Shown here one piece after another: positions 44,901-55,400 of a stretch of DNA of 64,000 bases. The stretch is from assembly GCA_036898135.1 (NCBI GenBank), contig CM072519.1, positions 68,379,340-68,443,339 on the forward strand. The letters are read 5' to 3'. Source of the DNA: Oncomelania hupensis (lineage: Eukaryota > Mollusca > Gastropoda > Littorinimorpha > Pomatiopsidae). The notes below the pieces were generated by a model. The model saw only the letters and a list, made by a program, of their open reading frames with translations. It did no database searches and was not told the DNA's origin. Each line of letters starts with the position of its first letter. The stretch's first letter is position 1. A program made the position numbers and the translations under genes.

Positions 44901-47742
44901 CTAGCGTGTGGCTGTGCCCAAACCAACATAAAAGATTGACAGATAATTTCTGTGTGGTTTTACACACAAACCTTGATGAAATAAGATCAGGGTAATTATC
45001 GTTCCTTGGCATGTGACAGGTCACCCTTTCGGATGGTGATAACGGACAAGCTGCGAGAGAGGTCCGGTGACCGGCTGTCCACCAAGCTGAACTGGAAAGA
45101 AATGGAGCCCCGACAGAATGTAATCACTGGCGGTGAACATGGTGAAGGTGACAGCCGTGGCAATAGTGTTACTGCCTCCTTGTTCCTGCCTGGCAGCGGA
45201 ATCGCCAAGCCACTGCTGGAGGCCCTGTAAGTGACTACTAGTAACATGTTGGAAGCGTAACACCTTGACATGGTTTTACCATATATTTTTATTTTATTTT
45301 AAGGCGAATCTGAGGTCATTTTTTTGTTTCAAACTTTTACACTAGATAGTATCTATGGTAGAAGAGTTTATTTAATCAACATTATTATGGGTGAAAGCTT
45401 TCCAATAAGCATGTAAGCAACATAAAAAAAAGACGTGGGTGTCTTTGATAATGTCACAGTGTCATCTCAAATAGTCGCCCTAGTGACTGCTGTAAAAACT
45501 GTCAAATGGCACCCATTTTTTGAAGGTTTCTGGTACCCCAGAATCTGAAATTTGTAAACAGTGTTTGGAACGCTGAAATGAAATCAAATTTTTAAATTAA
45601 TATACCCGTGTGGTAATAAGCTGTATAATATAAAAGGGTCTACTTTTTTTTTTCCAGTCAAGATTTGCCAGTTCTGCTGTTTGTCTTGTTCTGCTCTGAA
45701 GGGGACAATGCCCAGGATGCCATTTGTGTAGCACAGGAACTGAATGGATGGATGAACATGATCGGCAGTAAGGTGCGTCCCGTTTGGGTATTTCCAGATA
45801 CTACACAGAAGGTCAACAATATATTGGGAAGCAGGGGAGTTGAGTACTGAAAGCATAGGGATGAAACTTTACGCTGGATAAACCGCTGAACAGGAAGTGA
45901 AGTAACAGAAGAAGGCATGGTCAAATTTACTTGAACGAACGATTGACACATTTCCTCCCGCAAACAGGGGATCCCAGTGTGAAGGGTACTTTCAATACTA
46001 CTATCACAAGTAATCTCCATTACAGGAAATAGGCAAGAGGAACGACTATAGACAGATCGCCCCTTATGCTAGAGACAATGTGAAATATTTCTTGGAGTGG
46101 GGAAGTGCTTGGAATAAAACGATGGGTGAGCCACGTAATGTGATGATTATGCAGACCTGTGCACTCTTACGATTTTGGCATAATTTTTACGCAAAATTTT
46201 TATTTTACGCCAATTACGACTTTGAGCACAATTTTACACCTACCTTTTTTTTTTCTTTTTTTTTTTTGTCTTGTAATTTTGACTTTGGCAGTTTTGCGCT
46301 GTAAGCATTTCTATGGAATATGCGCCTTATAAATTGCCATCATCATCATCATCATCATCATCACCAAAAATTCAGACTTTCTAAAATTAATTACACCTCT
46401 ACTAGTGTACTTTCACTTTTGTTAATCCTTGTTTTGAGACATGTCATTGTGAGTACTCTCCCCTTGCATGAATCTCCATGGCTTTGATTTAGTTAACGAG
46501 ATTTTACTCCATTTTGGCGCAATTTTACCAAAGTGTTACCAAAGAGAGTAAGAGACTTACTCAAAATGTCTAAACGAAAGTGTACTGATGAACAAGAGGA
46601 GGGACCTAGCTCCAAAAAAGTTAATAAACCTGTGCAGCAAGTTTTTTTGTCCAAGTACAAGAATACAAATTTGAAGGAATAGACAATACAAATATCCCAA
46701 CTGAACTAGCAGACTCCTTTTTTAGGACTCAGTGACAGAGAATAGCTGAACCAGTAACAGACTGAATAAAGCAACTGAATTGAGTGAATAAGACACAACT
46801 GAACAAGAATAACTTGTAAATTGGCCTCAGACACTGACTGTGAATGAGATTATTTGGAATTGGTGGATATATAATCCACAGGCAGATTTCTGGAAACTGA
46901 AGACTGAAGTGCTGTGTGATATGTTGTGAAGTGATCCACTTGCTTTTGGTTTGTATGATTCATTAATTGACATCGTGCTTTGAATCATATTTGAGTGTAA
47001 AGTTAAAAAGGCGTGACAAAATATTTATGTTGGTGAATTACACCAAAGTTTTGTAAATTACACTTTTTGACCTGGGAAATACACCAGCTCATTTTTCAGG
47101 GTGCACAGGTCTGATTATGGACCCTGATGGCGAAGTATGTGGAAATGATGCCCATAGTTTGGATAATGAGTCAGAAAATGAGCTTGGAAGTAGTAATAGT
47201 AGTGAGGAGTGTAAGGACCTTTCTCTGGCATTTTCTTATCCCATCCCCAGCACTTTGCATCAACCAGGTTTTCGGTGGAAAGGGGGATGGAATAAATAGA
47301 ATTACAACTCGATACAATATTTTCCCAAACATATATTTATCTGTAAACAATCATTAAGAAACAAACATCAGCTTTTTCACTACATTTACCAAATGAACAG
47401 AATGAAAATCAAGCTAGGAATTATTTTTTAATGATTTTTTTTTAAACTAACTCAAGTCTTTTTTTCTTGGTTTTTACAAAATTGTCTTGTGCAATAGAAA
47501 GCACAATTGTGTGGCTTTTTAATAAGAAATGAGTAAAGCGGGCACCTTTGGAACCTTTTGACTTATTTTGAATGGTAAATGAAGGATATATGATAAAAAT
47601 GTTTTGGTGTCTGTTTCAGGAGGAATCCAGAGTTATTTCATCCAACTCATCAGAAGTTGCTCGTGGCATCGTTGACTGGAAGATTCCCACCTCTTGGAGA
47701 CATTTTTATGGCACAAAATTTGATCAGACGTTGTTTCACTGA
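38925..47742 (+). CDS. PSMG2: PSMG2, proteasome assembly chaperone 2, seven exons
   Basis: PSMG2 pairs with PSMG1 to guide assembly of the proteasome alpha ring in cytosol and nucleus. Coding exons are 38925-38984, 39163-39340, 40324-40382, 40696-40814, 45020-45226, 45658-45772 and 47620-47742. All phases agree and give 286 residues (human 264). Signatures are VSVGNIGQLTTDLVISTL near the N-terminus, VGNNPFAHAD, SEGDNAQDA and the terminal DWKIPTSWRHFYG, which matches vertebrate RWKIPSSWRLLFG. Intron 4 holds a 2.4-kb TIR element, intron 2 a smaller one. Intron 6 contains an extra open exon-like stretch with a hAT-like insertion. An AATAAA at 47857 may end the transcript. Confidence 0.94.
39163..39340 (+). 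CDS. PSMG2: PSMG2 exon 2
   Basis: Acceptor TTGTTTCAG, donor GTAATA. Encodes PVVSVGNIGQLTTDLVIST through TTCVE. Confidence 0.95.
39379..40143. mobile_element. Non-coding TIR element with 10-bp duplication (MULE-like)
   Basis: Flanked by TCATCAAGAC at 39369-39378 and 40144-40153. The ends carry related inverted words, GGACGTTTCAGCGGTG on the left and GGACATTTCGGTGG on the reverse complement of the right. The word CCGAAA(A/C/T)GTCC recurs about nine times inside, several in ~50-bp tandem units at 39670-39850. A 9-10 bp duplication fits Mutator-like elements, but no transposase is present. Lies in PSMG2 intron 2. Confidence 0.65.
40324..40382 (+). CDS. PSMG2: PSMG2 exon 3
   Basis: Acceptor TATTTTGCAG, donor GTAAGA. 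Encodes VYESVTAQIMAIQQRAPLIK. Confidence 0.93.
40696..40814 (+). CDS. PSMG2: PSMG2 exon 4
   Basis: Acceptor ATTTTGCAG, donor GTGAGT. Encodes GRVKSYIKFLSEWIKEKNF onward; ends in phase 2. Confidence 0.93.
40849..43289. mobile_element. Non-autonomous TIR transposon, 2.4 kb, 4-bp duplication
   Basis: Ends GAGTGATTCTCCACTG... match as inverted repeats over 27 bp with one mismatch, and AAGT flanks both sides (40845-40848, 43290-43293). No long ORF. GTGTCAC motifs recur throughout, and three ~363-bp tandem units fill the centre. The superfamily is not determined; 4-bp duplications occur in Sola and Ginger types among others. Fully contained in PSMG2 intron 4. Confidence 0.8.
41847..42935. repeat. 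Three tandem units of about 363 bp
   Basis: Units begin with ACATGATGCGCT at 41847, 42211 and 42574. Units 2 and 3 are nearly identical; unit 1 differs by several substitutions. The array lies inside the TIR transposon. Confidence 0.95.
43294..44195. other. PSMG2: PSMG2 intron 4, AT-rich part
   Basis: Very AT-rich. Two diverged direct copies of a ~100-bp block containing TACTTTTCACTCTAA lie near 43580 and 43772. No gene. Confidence 0.5.
44200..44520 (-). mobile_element. SINE family B with tRNA-like head
   Basis: The head is on the right: on the minus strand, TGGTAGCACAGTTGATAGGG (A box region) and GGTTCAAACCCC (B box) lie within 44515-44435. The tail is (AAT)n at 44200-44220. The body contains GGAGGAAACC...GAGAAAACCCC, a core shared with the SINEs at 53745 and 62110. 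Confidence 0.75.
45020..45226 (+). CDS. PSMG2: PSMG2 exon 5
   Basis: Acceptor ATGTGACAG, donor GTAAGT. Encodes SPFRMVITDKLRERSG to IAKPLLEA. Confidence 0.92.
45658..45772 (+). CDS. PSMG2: PSMG2 exon 6
   Basis: Acceptor TTTTTCCAG, donor GTGCGT. Encodes QDLPVLLFVLFCSEGDNAQD and then the LNGWMNMIGSK end. Confidence 0.94.
46026..47299 (+). pseudogene. Exon-like open stretch in PSMG2 intron 6, interrupted by a transposon
   Basis: After the acceptor-like TCTCCATTACAG, 46026-46151 is open in the phase of PSMG2 exon 6 (EIGKRNDYRQIAPYARDNV and on to NVMIM). It is cut by the 962-bp element at 46152. On the far side 47120-47299 continues in the same phase once the element and one ATTATG are removed (DPDGEVCGNDAHSLDNESEN onward), ending at TAG. 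I do not recognise the protein. It could be an alternative last exon, a captured exon, or a remnant of another gene. Confidence 0.4.
46152..47113 (+). mobile_element. hAT-like element, 962 bp
   Basis: Ends CAGACCTGTGCAC on both sides as inverted repeats, exact duplication ATTATG at 46146-46151 and 47114-47119. The word TTTTACGC or TTTTACACC recurs near the left end and AATTACAC near the right. A short ORF at 46567 (MSKRKCTDEQEEGPSSKKV) matches the basic N-terminus of the other family members and then decays. Confidence 0.88.
47620..47742 (+). CDS. PSMG2: PSMG2 exon 7
   Basis: Acceptor CTGTTTCAG. Encodes EESRVISSNSSEVARGIVDW then the KIPTSWRHFYG motif and the C-terminus, stop TGA at 47740-47742. 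Confidence 0.93.
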   Translation, partial: EESRVISSNSSEVARGIVDWKIPTSWRHFYGTKFDQTLFH

Positions 47743-49187
47743 TTTGCGTGGATTATTTATAAGAACCTGCTCCCTGAGTCTTCAAGAGATGAAACATAAA
47801 ATGCACCATGCAACTAGAAAGCAAGATTGATTTTAATGTGTGTGTGTGAGTGAAATAATAAAAGAATAGAGAGTGAAATAGTGTATGATAGAGAGATAAG
47901 ATAATTCTTTATTTATTTATATATTTTACGAATATGCATTGGTCTGTTTTTTTTACAGCTAGCCCTTGCCCTAAAGGGGGACAAGTCTATTGAAACTACA
48001 AAACAACATTAAGAACCATTACATGTTTACAGATAAACAGGAGGAAGAATAATGTATGTACATGACATGCTTTGCAAGGAATAGGGGGTACAGTTGCACA
48101 TCAATTTTCTATTTATATTTAACATTTATAACATTTTAAAGATCAAAGAGAAAGAGAGTTAAAGAAAGAAAATTTGTGTGGGTAAGAGAATGTGCATGTA
48201 TAAGTGAGTGTATGTGAGAGAGTAAAAGAAATGAGAGAGAGAATGGGTGATATGTCAGTGGGTAGTGTAGATATATATAGAGAAAGAGCACATGTGTGAA
48301 AGAAAAAAAGTTTGTTTAGGTGAGAAAGAGAATGTGCAGTATTGGTGAACAAGATCATGGAGTGTGTGTACACGTATCATGTTGTTTCTACATGTGTGTG
48401 TGTGTACGAATGTCGCATTGTTTCTATGAGTGTGTATGTGAGCGCACGTTGATCCAAACGGTTAACGCTGTGTTTGACAGTCGGTGTTTATCCCACACAA
48501 GAACAAAGAGTGAATTCTGAAATGGATAATGTCAGCACAGTACAAAAGTACACTTGCCAATATTTTTGTTTGACTCGCATCTGGGGGCTGTTTTAAAGGA
48601 AATGTTCACAATGGTTGGTTTTTTATTTTGCACAGATCTCACTGGCAGAGTGGTATTTTACATTGTTGTTGTCGTTGCTGTGTTGTTTTTGGGTGTAGAG
48701 AGAGACAGTGAGAGAGCGAGAGAGAAAGAGAGTGTTCTTTGAGTTGTTGGAAGCAAGCGTGGGGAACAAGAAATTTTTTTATTCCATACTGTTTTAGCGT
48801 ACTTGTCTTGTTGGTTTGTTTGTTTTTACTGGCTCAGTCAGTCGGAGTGTCAGGTTTAAGTTCTGTCTGCGTATTTTTATTGTATATACTTTGTACTGTA
48901 TTTTATTATATTAATTAAGCCATGTTTGTTTGTGTGCTAATTTTTCTTACCTCTTGTAGAACTTTGTGCTTTTGTTTAATTGTACTGCACATGTGTACAT
49001 GTATGCTTTTCTCTTACTGTTGTGACTGCTTACATTGATTTTGTGCATTTATGTGTGTGTGCATGTGTTTAAAAATGTAGTTTAGTACCTATACTTTATT
49101 GCTCCTTTTTTTTTTGTATTGTACAGTTTCTTATTCTGCCAGTGCTTGTCTATGTGTAAGAGTACCGAATTGCGCTTTAATAACAAA

Positions 49188-49230
<43 letters not shown>

Positions 49231-49655
49231 GTTACATTGACATCAGAATTCAATTTACAATAAAAATCCATTTGTTTTCCATGATAGTGTGTGTGTGAGA
49301 GAATGTGTCTGTGTGTGCATGTGTTTGTGATGTATTTTATGATGATGATGTTGGTAGCTGTTTTAATTGTTTAAATATGTAGATGTTGGTATTGTGAATA
49401 CATATCTCAAGAGAATGAGTGTTGGGGAAAAAAACCAAACATTATCTTGAGAGAATTGGAGAATAAAAAAAATTGTATGTGAAGCACAGTTTGAAAATGT
49501 CTTGCATTAAATATTTGCTAAAATACACTAATTGGAACCCTTTTTTATTGGTGAGGTCCTTGGACAGTGGTTTTTAATGATATTACCTCCCTTGTTCAAG
49601 CCTTGTCAGAAGTAAAGGCGAATACGACACACACAAAGGTGGGTTTGTAATAGGT
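47743..49655. other. PSMG2 3' UTR and low-complexity intergenic DNA
   Basis: AATAAA at 47857-47862, AG- and GT-rich stretches at 48140-48450, and (ATT)n at 49188-49228. Open frames here are low complexity only. Confidence 0.5.
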
Positions 49656-49659
49656 AAAT

Positions 49660-49960
49660 TATTATTATTATTAACGAGGATTTTTTTTTTAGTGCACATA
49701 TCTTGCCGTACTTGACAAGACTCAAGGCGCTGGCCGATACAGGATCTAACGCAAGCCGCCCGAGGCGCCAACTTGCAATCTTTGGGTGCATTGTAATAAC
49801 GCTCCAGACAACTGAGCACAATCCTGGGCAGCCAGGGATAAGGGAGAAGGACCTAGGTGCATGCTGGGTGTGTTCTTGTCACCGGCACTCACCCGTCTAG
49901 GACATGAGCGTCAGGATCTTTAAAGTCCGTTATGATGGAATGTATGCGACACAGACAAGC
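49660..49960 (-). mobile_element. SINE family A copy lacking its head
   Basis: Begins with (ATT)n and carries GCGCTGGCCGATACAGGATC, CATGAGCGTCAGGATC and TCCGTTATGATGGAATG, showing the empty target site of the element at 17202. It stops before the tRNA-like part. Confidence 0.8.
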
Positions 49961-51149
49961 CATGCCCTTAGGATACAACCTTTGTATCTTTCTTTGCCTG
50001 TATGTGTGAGCCTGTGATCTGTGTTTCAGTATATGCATGATTGCGATAAAGTACCTTTACCCTTCTGCTGTTTATACATGTGTTTTCTTTTTTTTTTATT
50101 TGCACACTGGTCTCTCTACTCCATCATTTTAGACAAATTTCTTTCTGTTCAAATAAAAAAGTACAAGACAAAACAATACTTGTAGTTTAACTTGCTGCAG
50201 TGCCAAAATGACATTAATTTCAAGCTAAATTGTTTTATGATGCTCAACAAAGTCCTAAATTGAGTAAATTGGCTTTTGTAATTTTAGTCACAACAGCAAA
50301 ACATGTTTTTGTCATCACAAACCATAAACACCCACACACACATACAGAGTCACAGACTATAGTCTGTGGTCACAGTCACACACGTTTGCTATAATAATTA
50401 GGATTTCTTCTGGTAATATAGTGTGTGTACTTCTTTGTTGTGGGTAGTCAATTACTGGGGAGATGAAGTTAGGTGAATTTACAAGAAGGGGCTGTGTGAG
50501 TGGAGGGGGCTCAGTCAGTAATCGGTTCTGTCAATTGTAATACCATAAGCATCTGGGTAATACAAGCGAGATTTTTGTAGGGTGCTGGGTTTTGGATTGT
50601 TTATAAATTAACAGGATTTCTATTATTGTTTCATGTTTGCAGCCATACTCTTTTTTTTTTTTTAAATCCGTGTACAATGCCAATGGGTTTTAAAAAAAAC
50701 CAGAAGCTTGTTTCGGGGGAAAAAAAACAACAACAGTGGAATAAATAAATTGCACAAGATAAAATAGAGTGTAGATAATTGTTCATTTTATAATTTATTT
50801 TGGAAGGGCGGATCAAACACAATTAAACCTTTCAATTTTCGCACCTGTTTATTTTTCACCAATGGGAAAGCGCGCACTGCATTTAAAATCGTCTACGCAT
50901 TTCCGGGCTGTGCCATGAGTGGTAAGAGGACGTTAAGTTGGGCAGTTTATGTAGGTCTTAAGAAAATTAACGTTCACTTGCTAACGAAAAGTAGTCACAT
51001 TTAATTTAGGTCACAAGATATTACTTTTGGTGGAAATTTGTCTAATAAAGAATAATATAGATATAAATTATTGGATCATAACGACTAAGACGTTTAATGG
51101 AATAGCCTACGCTCATGCGCAACTCCGTTCATTCTCGCATTTTAACGTT
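49961..51149. other. Intergenic DNA upstream of BANP
   Basis: No coding found. The last few hundred bases before 51242 are likely to contain the BANP promoter. Confidence 0.4.
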
Positions 51150-51242
51150 TTGGAACGCCATTATCGCTTCTCGAGATAGGACGTGATTTCAAAGGAAAAT
51201 AGAAGCACACGAGCACCAAGGAAGCCGCCGAGTATTCTCAGG
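51150..51242 (+). other. BANP: Possible BANP 5' untranslated exon
   Basis: A GC-richer island ends in a strong donor (CAGG followed by GTAAGTAC at 51243) and is the nearest suitable donor upstream of coding exon 1. The start of transcription is not visible; the left limit is arbitrary. TCTCGAGA near 51172 resembles but is not the TCTCGCGAGA element bound by BANP. Confidence 0.45.
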
Positions 51243-51686
51243 GTAAGTACTAGTATGTAAGCAATGCTTCTGCAGCAAAATGTATGTGAAAATCTCTTTA
51301 TGGCTCTCTACAAAGACGATCACATTTTGATCATTGTCCGCAGCCGTTTATGGCGAATCGGAAGGTGCGTAACACGCCTCAGGAAACTCCAGGCGTGGAA
51401 AGATCGTCTGCTACAGTGCTAAGAGTAACTGTGCACACAAGTTATTTATTTTCACATAGAGCTTGGACCAATAATTATTATTTCATGAATGAAAAGCTTC
51501 AATCAAAGAAGCCACCACCTTGATTTCAGACTTTTGCACACGCACCCATGGCACGTCCACATGGGTAGCGGTCTATTTGTTCACTCCTATTTTGATACAT
51601 ATCATTGTATGTCCCATGTGCCCTCCTATGTGTTCATTTGTATACATGTTCACCCAAATTGTTTTATTGCATGATTGGTCAATCAA

Positions 51687-52252
51687 TGGATCCCGACAGG
51701 AAGTTCTCTCCAGGATCGCACAAACAACTGCTGCCCTGGCGAGGTTGAAGCCAATTTGGAAAGACGGGACCATCAGTCTACATTCCAAGATAAGACTGCT
51801 GCGCTCCCTTGTCATCTCCATCTTCCTATACGCTTGCGAAACATGGACCCTCACTGCAGATCTACAACGAAGAATACAAAGCATGAAGATGAGGTGCTAC
51901 AGAAGACTTCTGTACCCTATACCCAGCACATCACCAACGACGAAGTCCGACAGACCATCACACAAGCCATTGGACAACATGATGATCTGCTCACAGTGGT
52001 GAAGAAACGGAAACTCAGATGGTATGGCCACGTCACAGATCATCAGGTCTTGCAAAGACCATCCTGCAAGGCAAGGAGGTAGAAGAAGATGGAGACTGAA
52101 AAAGAGGTGGGAGGACAACATTCAAGAATGGACTGGTTTGACACTGAGCGAAACAATCAGGGTTTCTGAGGACAGGGAAAGATGGAGTATGCTGGTTAAA
52201 CGATCATCTGTGGTGTCCCTATGACCTTCGAGTTACGGGAAAGGATAGGATA
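51687..52252 (+). mobile_element. RTE LINE fragment with 10-bp duplication
   Basis: 5'-truncated copy flanked by GGTCAATCAA at 51677-51686 and 52253-52262. The frame is broken at about 51915 and 52038. Lies in BANP intron 1. Confidence 0.88.
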
Positions 52253-52335
52253 GGTCAATCAAGGAAAGTTATAATATTTACCCCATCCTGTGTTTATTTT
52301 TGGACGCTTGGGCATTTAATATTTGCACTTACAGG

Positions 52336-52468
52336 ATGACAACTGAAGGAGACGTGGAAGAGCTGCAAGCACATTTGCAGCAAGGAACAGTGATTGCAAT
52401 TCAGGCACTACCAGCTGACGTGGCTCAGTCGCAAATCCATGTCGATGGTACAACGGCCATTATTCAGG
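52336..52468 (+). CDS. BANP: BANP coding exon 1
   Basis: Acceptor TTGCACTTACAG, ATG at 52336, donor GTAAGA. Encodes MTTEGDVEELQAHLQQGTV onward to TAIIQ. It could be read further into the intron in the same frame, but the next exon joins at this donor. Confidence 0.85.
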
Positions 52469-55400
52469 GTAAGAGCTCAAAGTCTGTGAACATCTCTTAT
52501 GTGGTAACCCTCAAGCAGTCTGCAAGCTCTGTAAGTTTTTGCATAAAGTACAGATTAGCTACAGACTCCCTCAACAACCTAACATATAGGAGCGAGAATG
52601 ATCGACTCCTTGATCATTGGTCCACAACACTATAAAAAGAGAGAGAGTGTGTGTGCAGATCAGTTGATTATGTCCTTATCATGTGCAGTGTTTGAATTTA
52701 CCGTTATATTATTAATTATTTTTATTATAATACATTTATTATTATTGTTGTTATTAATTTCTTCTTCTTTTTATTAATTTTTTTAATTATTGTTATTATT
52801 TTTGTACAGTGGAACCTCCGGTATACGACCGTCCAAAATCTGAGAAAAAACGGTCTTATAATAGAGGTGGTCTTATACCGGAAACAAGGGGGTGGGGAGG
52901 AGGGGGGGTCAGGCTCGGAGGGGTATGTAGTCATAATTTTCACACTCACCAGCATGTATTCTCTGACAAAGGAAACTGTAAAACATGTTTCATTTTTAGC
53001 TTTGTCTTTTATTCACAACTTCAAAAATAGAAAACAGTCGAACCACTGCCAGACGCGTTCATCCAAGTCTGTCAGTGCAGAAGCCCTCAGTTTCGATGTT
53101 TCCCTTTTCGCCACTTTCTCCACTCTCCCATCGTAGTTTGACAGATTCATTATCCTTTATGATGAGCTGAATTTGGGTCTTCCCAACGTCTACACTTCTT
53201 GCAATAGACAAACAACTCTCCCCATTTTCACTTCTTTCAATTACTTTCATTCTCTCTGCCAAACTCAAAACGTTCCTCTTGCTCGACGCCATTTTGACAA
53301 GCCAGTGTAGGCGAGTAATGTCCTTTATTTGCGAACCGGAAATAGCAGACAACAGCAGGCGTACACTAACATGAGAGAAAAAACGAAAGGAACAGACAAC
53401 AAATTAACTGATATCTCTTTTAAATTGCCCTAAGACGGTCGTATAAAGGGCTTAACACACGGTCGCTGGTCGCATAAACGAGGTTGTCGCATACCAGAGG
53501 TCATTTATTATTGGAAGTGAATCCGTCAGAAGTTTTCAGGTCACATAACGGAGGGAGTCGTATACCAGAGAGACGGATACCGGAGGTTCCACTGTAGTAG
53601 TATTTTTATTTAATAGTGGTAGTATTAAAGAATCAATTAGTATAACCTTTCATTCTTCTCTTTTAGATTGTTGTGATGAGCCTCCAGCAAAGCGTGCAAG
53701 ATCCGACAGTGATAGTGAGGTCAACATGGACCAGTCCGTCAAGGTAATAATAATAATAATAAATAATACAGGATGCTATATACGCGCCTTTCCCCAAATC
53801 AATCGGGCTCAAAGCGCGGCGATCTATACCAACATACACGCTCACCTGTCTCTTCCACCCTCACACACACACACCAAATACACATCCATCACTCAAACAG
53901 GTGGTGTAAAGGCAGGGAGATCGCTATTAGAAGACGGAAAGAAAATCGAATTTTTATTTTTGAAAATTTTATATTGACTGCGTCCTGTACCATTATTGAA
54001 GGGAGGGAGGAAACCGGAGTGCCCAGAGAAAACCCTCGATGACCTCAATAGTCTCGTACCTAAGTCACATACGTTCGCCCCTTGCGGGAATCGAACCCGC
54101 GACCTTCGGCATAGGAAACCGGCGACTTATCCACTGTGCCACGAGGCCACAATACTGCGGACATTGAGTAGTAGTACTAGTGGTATTGGTGATAGTAGTA
54201 ATAGTAGTGGTAGTAGCAGTAGTGATAGTAGTGGTAGTAGCAGTAGTGATTGTAGTCATAGAAAGCTTTCACTTTGTTTGGTGAAATATGCAAAAATGAA
54301 GTCCTAAACGTACAGTAGTATCAAAAAACGCAACTTCTTCTTTTTCCACTATACCACTGACACCACCCTCCTTAATAATTGTAATTGGATCAACATTTTT
54401 ATTATTCACTATTCCTGAGAATTTCAGGAACCATGAAGCTCTAATGTTGAGTTTCAAATAAAGCGGGCCAAATGTTTTTTTTTCATTTTTAGTGACAATG
54501 AGTTGACCAGGGAAACTGCATTAGTGTCAAATAGATAATTAATAATTTATTTTATATGGCACAGAATCAGACAAAATGGTCTGCTCAAAACGTTAAAGCG
54601 CTTTTTTCATGCATTCAACCTCATATACTGAACAAAAGAGCAAAAGACACCCACCATCTCCCCCACAAATGTACAAAACAAATAAGCACACACCCCCTTC
54701 CCCCCCCCCCCCCCCCCTCCCAATCAAACGAACAAAATTGTATTTATATAATTATATATATATGATATATCGCAAGCGTTTAGGAAGATGGAGATGACAA
54801 GGGAGCGCAGCAGCCTTACCTGGGAATGTAGACTGATGGTCTTCTCTTTCAACCCTGTCAGGGCAGCAGTTGTTTGTGCGATCCTGGAGAAGACTTCCTG
54901 TTGGGACCCATTGTCTGATACAATGGCTCCTAAATATTTGAAGCTATGCACTGTGTTGAGGGATTGGCCTTGGACTTTTATGTCTGTGTTGATGTCATTG
55001 GTGTTGTTGGTCATCATTTTGGTCTTCTCTGCACTTATTTCCATTTCATAGGCTCTGGAGGTGGTGTCAGGCCTTGCAAAGACCATCCTGCAAGGCACAA
55101 TGCAAGGAGGTAGAAGAAGAGGGAGACCGAAAAAGAGGTGGGAGGACAACATTCGAGAATGGACTGGTTTGACACTGAGCAAAGCCATCAGGGTTGCTGA
55201 GGCCAGAGAAAGATGGAATATGCTAGTTAAACGATTATCTGTGGTGCCCCAACAACCTCAGAGTTACGGGATAGGATATATATAGAGAGAGGGAAATAAA
55301 AAATCATGGGCCAAAATGGGTTCATTTAAAGATTAGGTAATAGTTAATTAGAAAAAAAAATCACAAAAGATTTTACAAACTATTTACTTGTCAATTTCAA

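Noticed and set aside
48143..48373. Minus-strand 76-codon ORF
   Set aside because: Low-complexity GA/GT-rich strand; no codon structure.
51168..51180. BANP autoregulatory TCTCGCGAGA site
   Set aside because: The sequence is TCTCGAGA without the central CGCG.
54065..54150. tRNA gene on the minus strand
   Set aside because: A and B boxes are good, but it is the head of a SINE with body and (AAT)n tail; a second diverged copy is at 44435.
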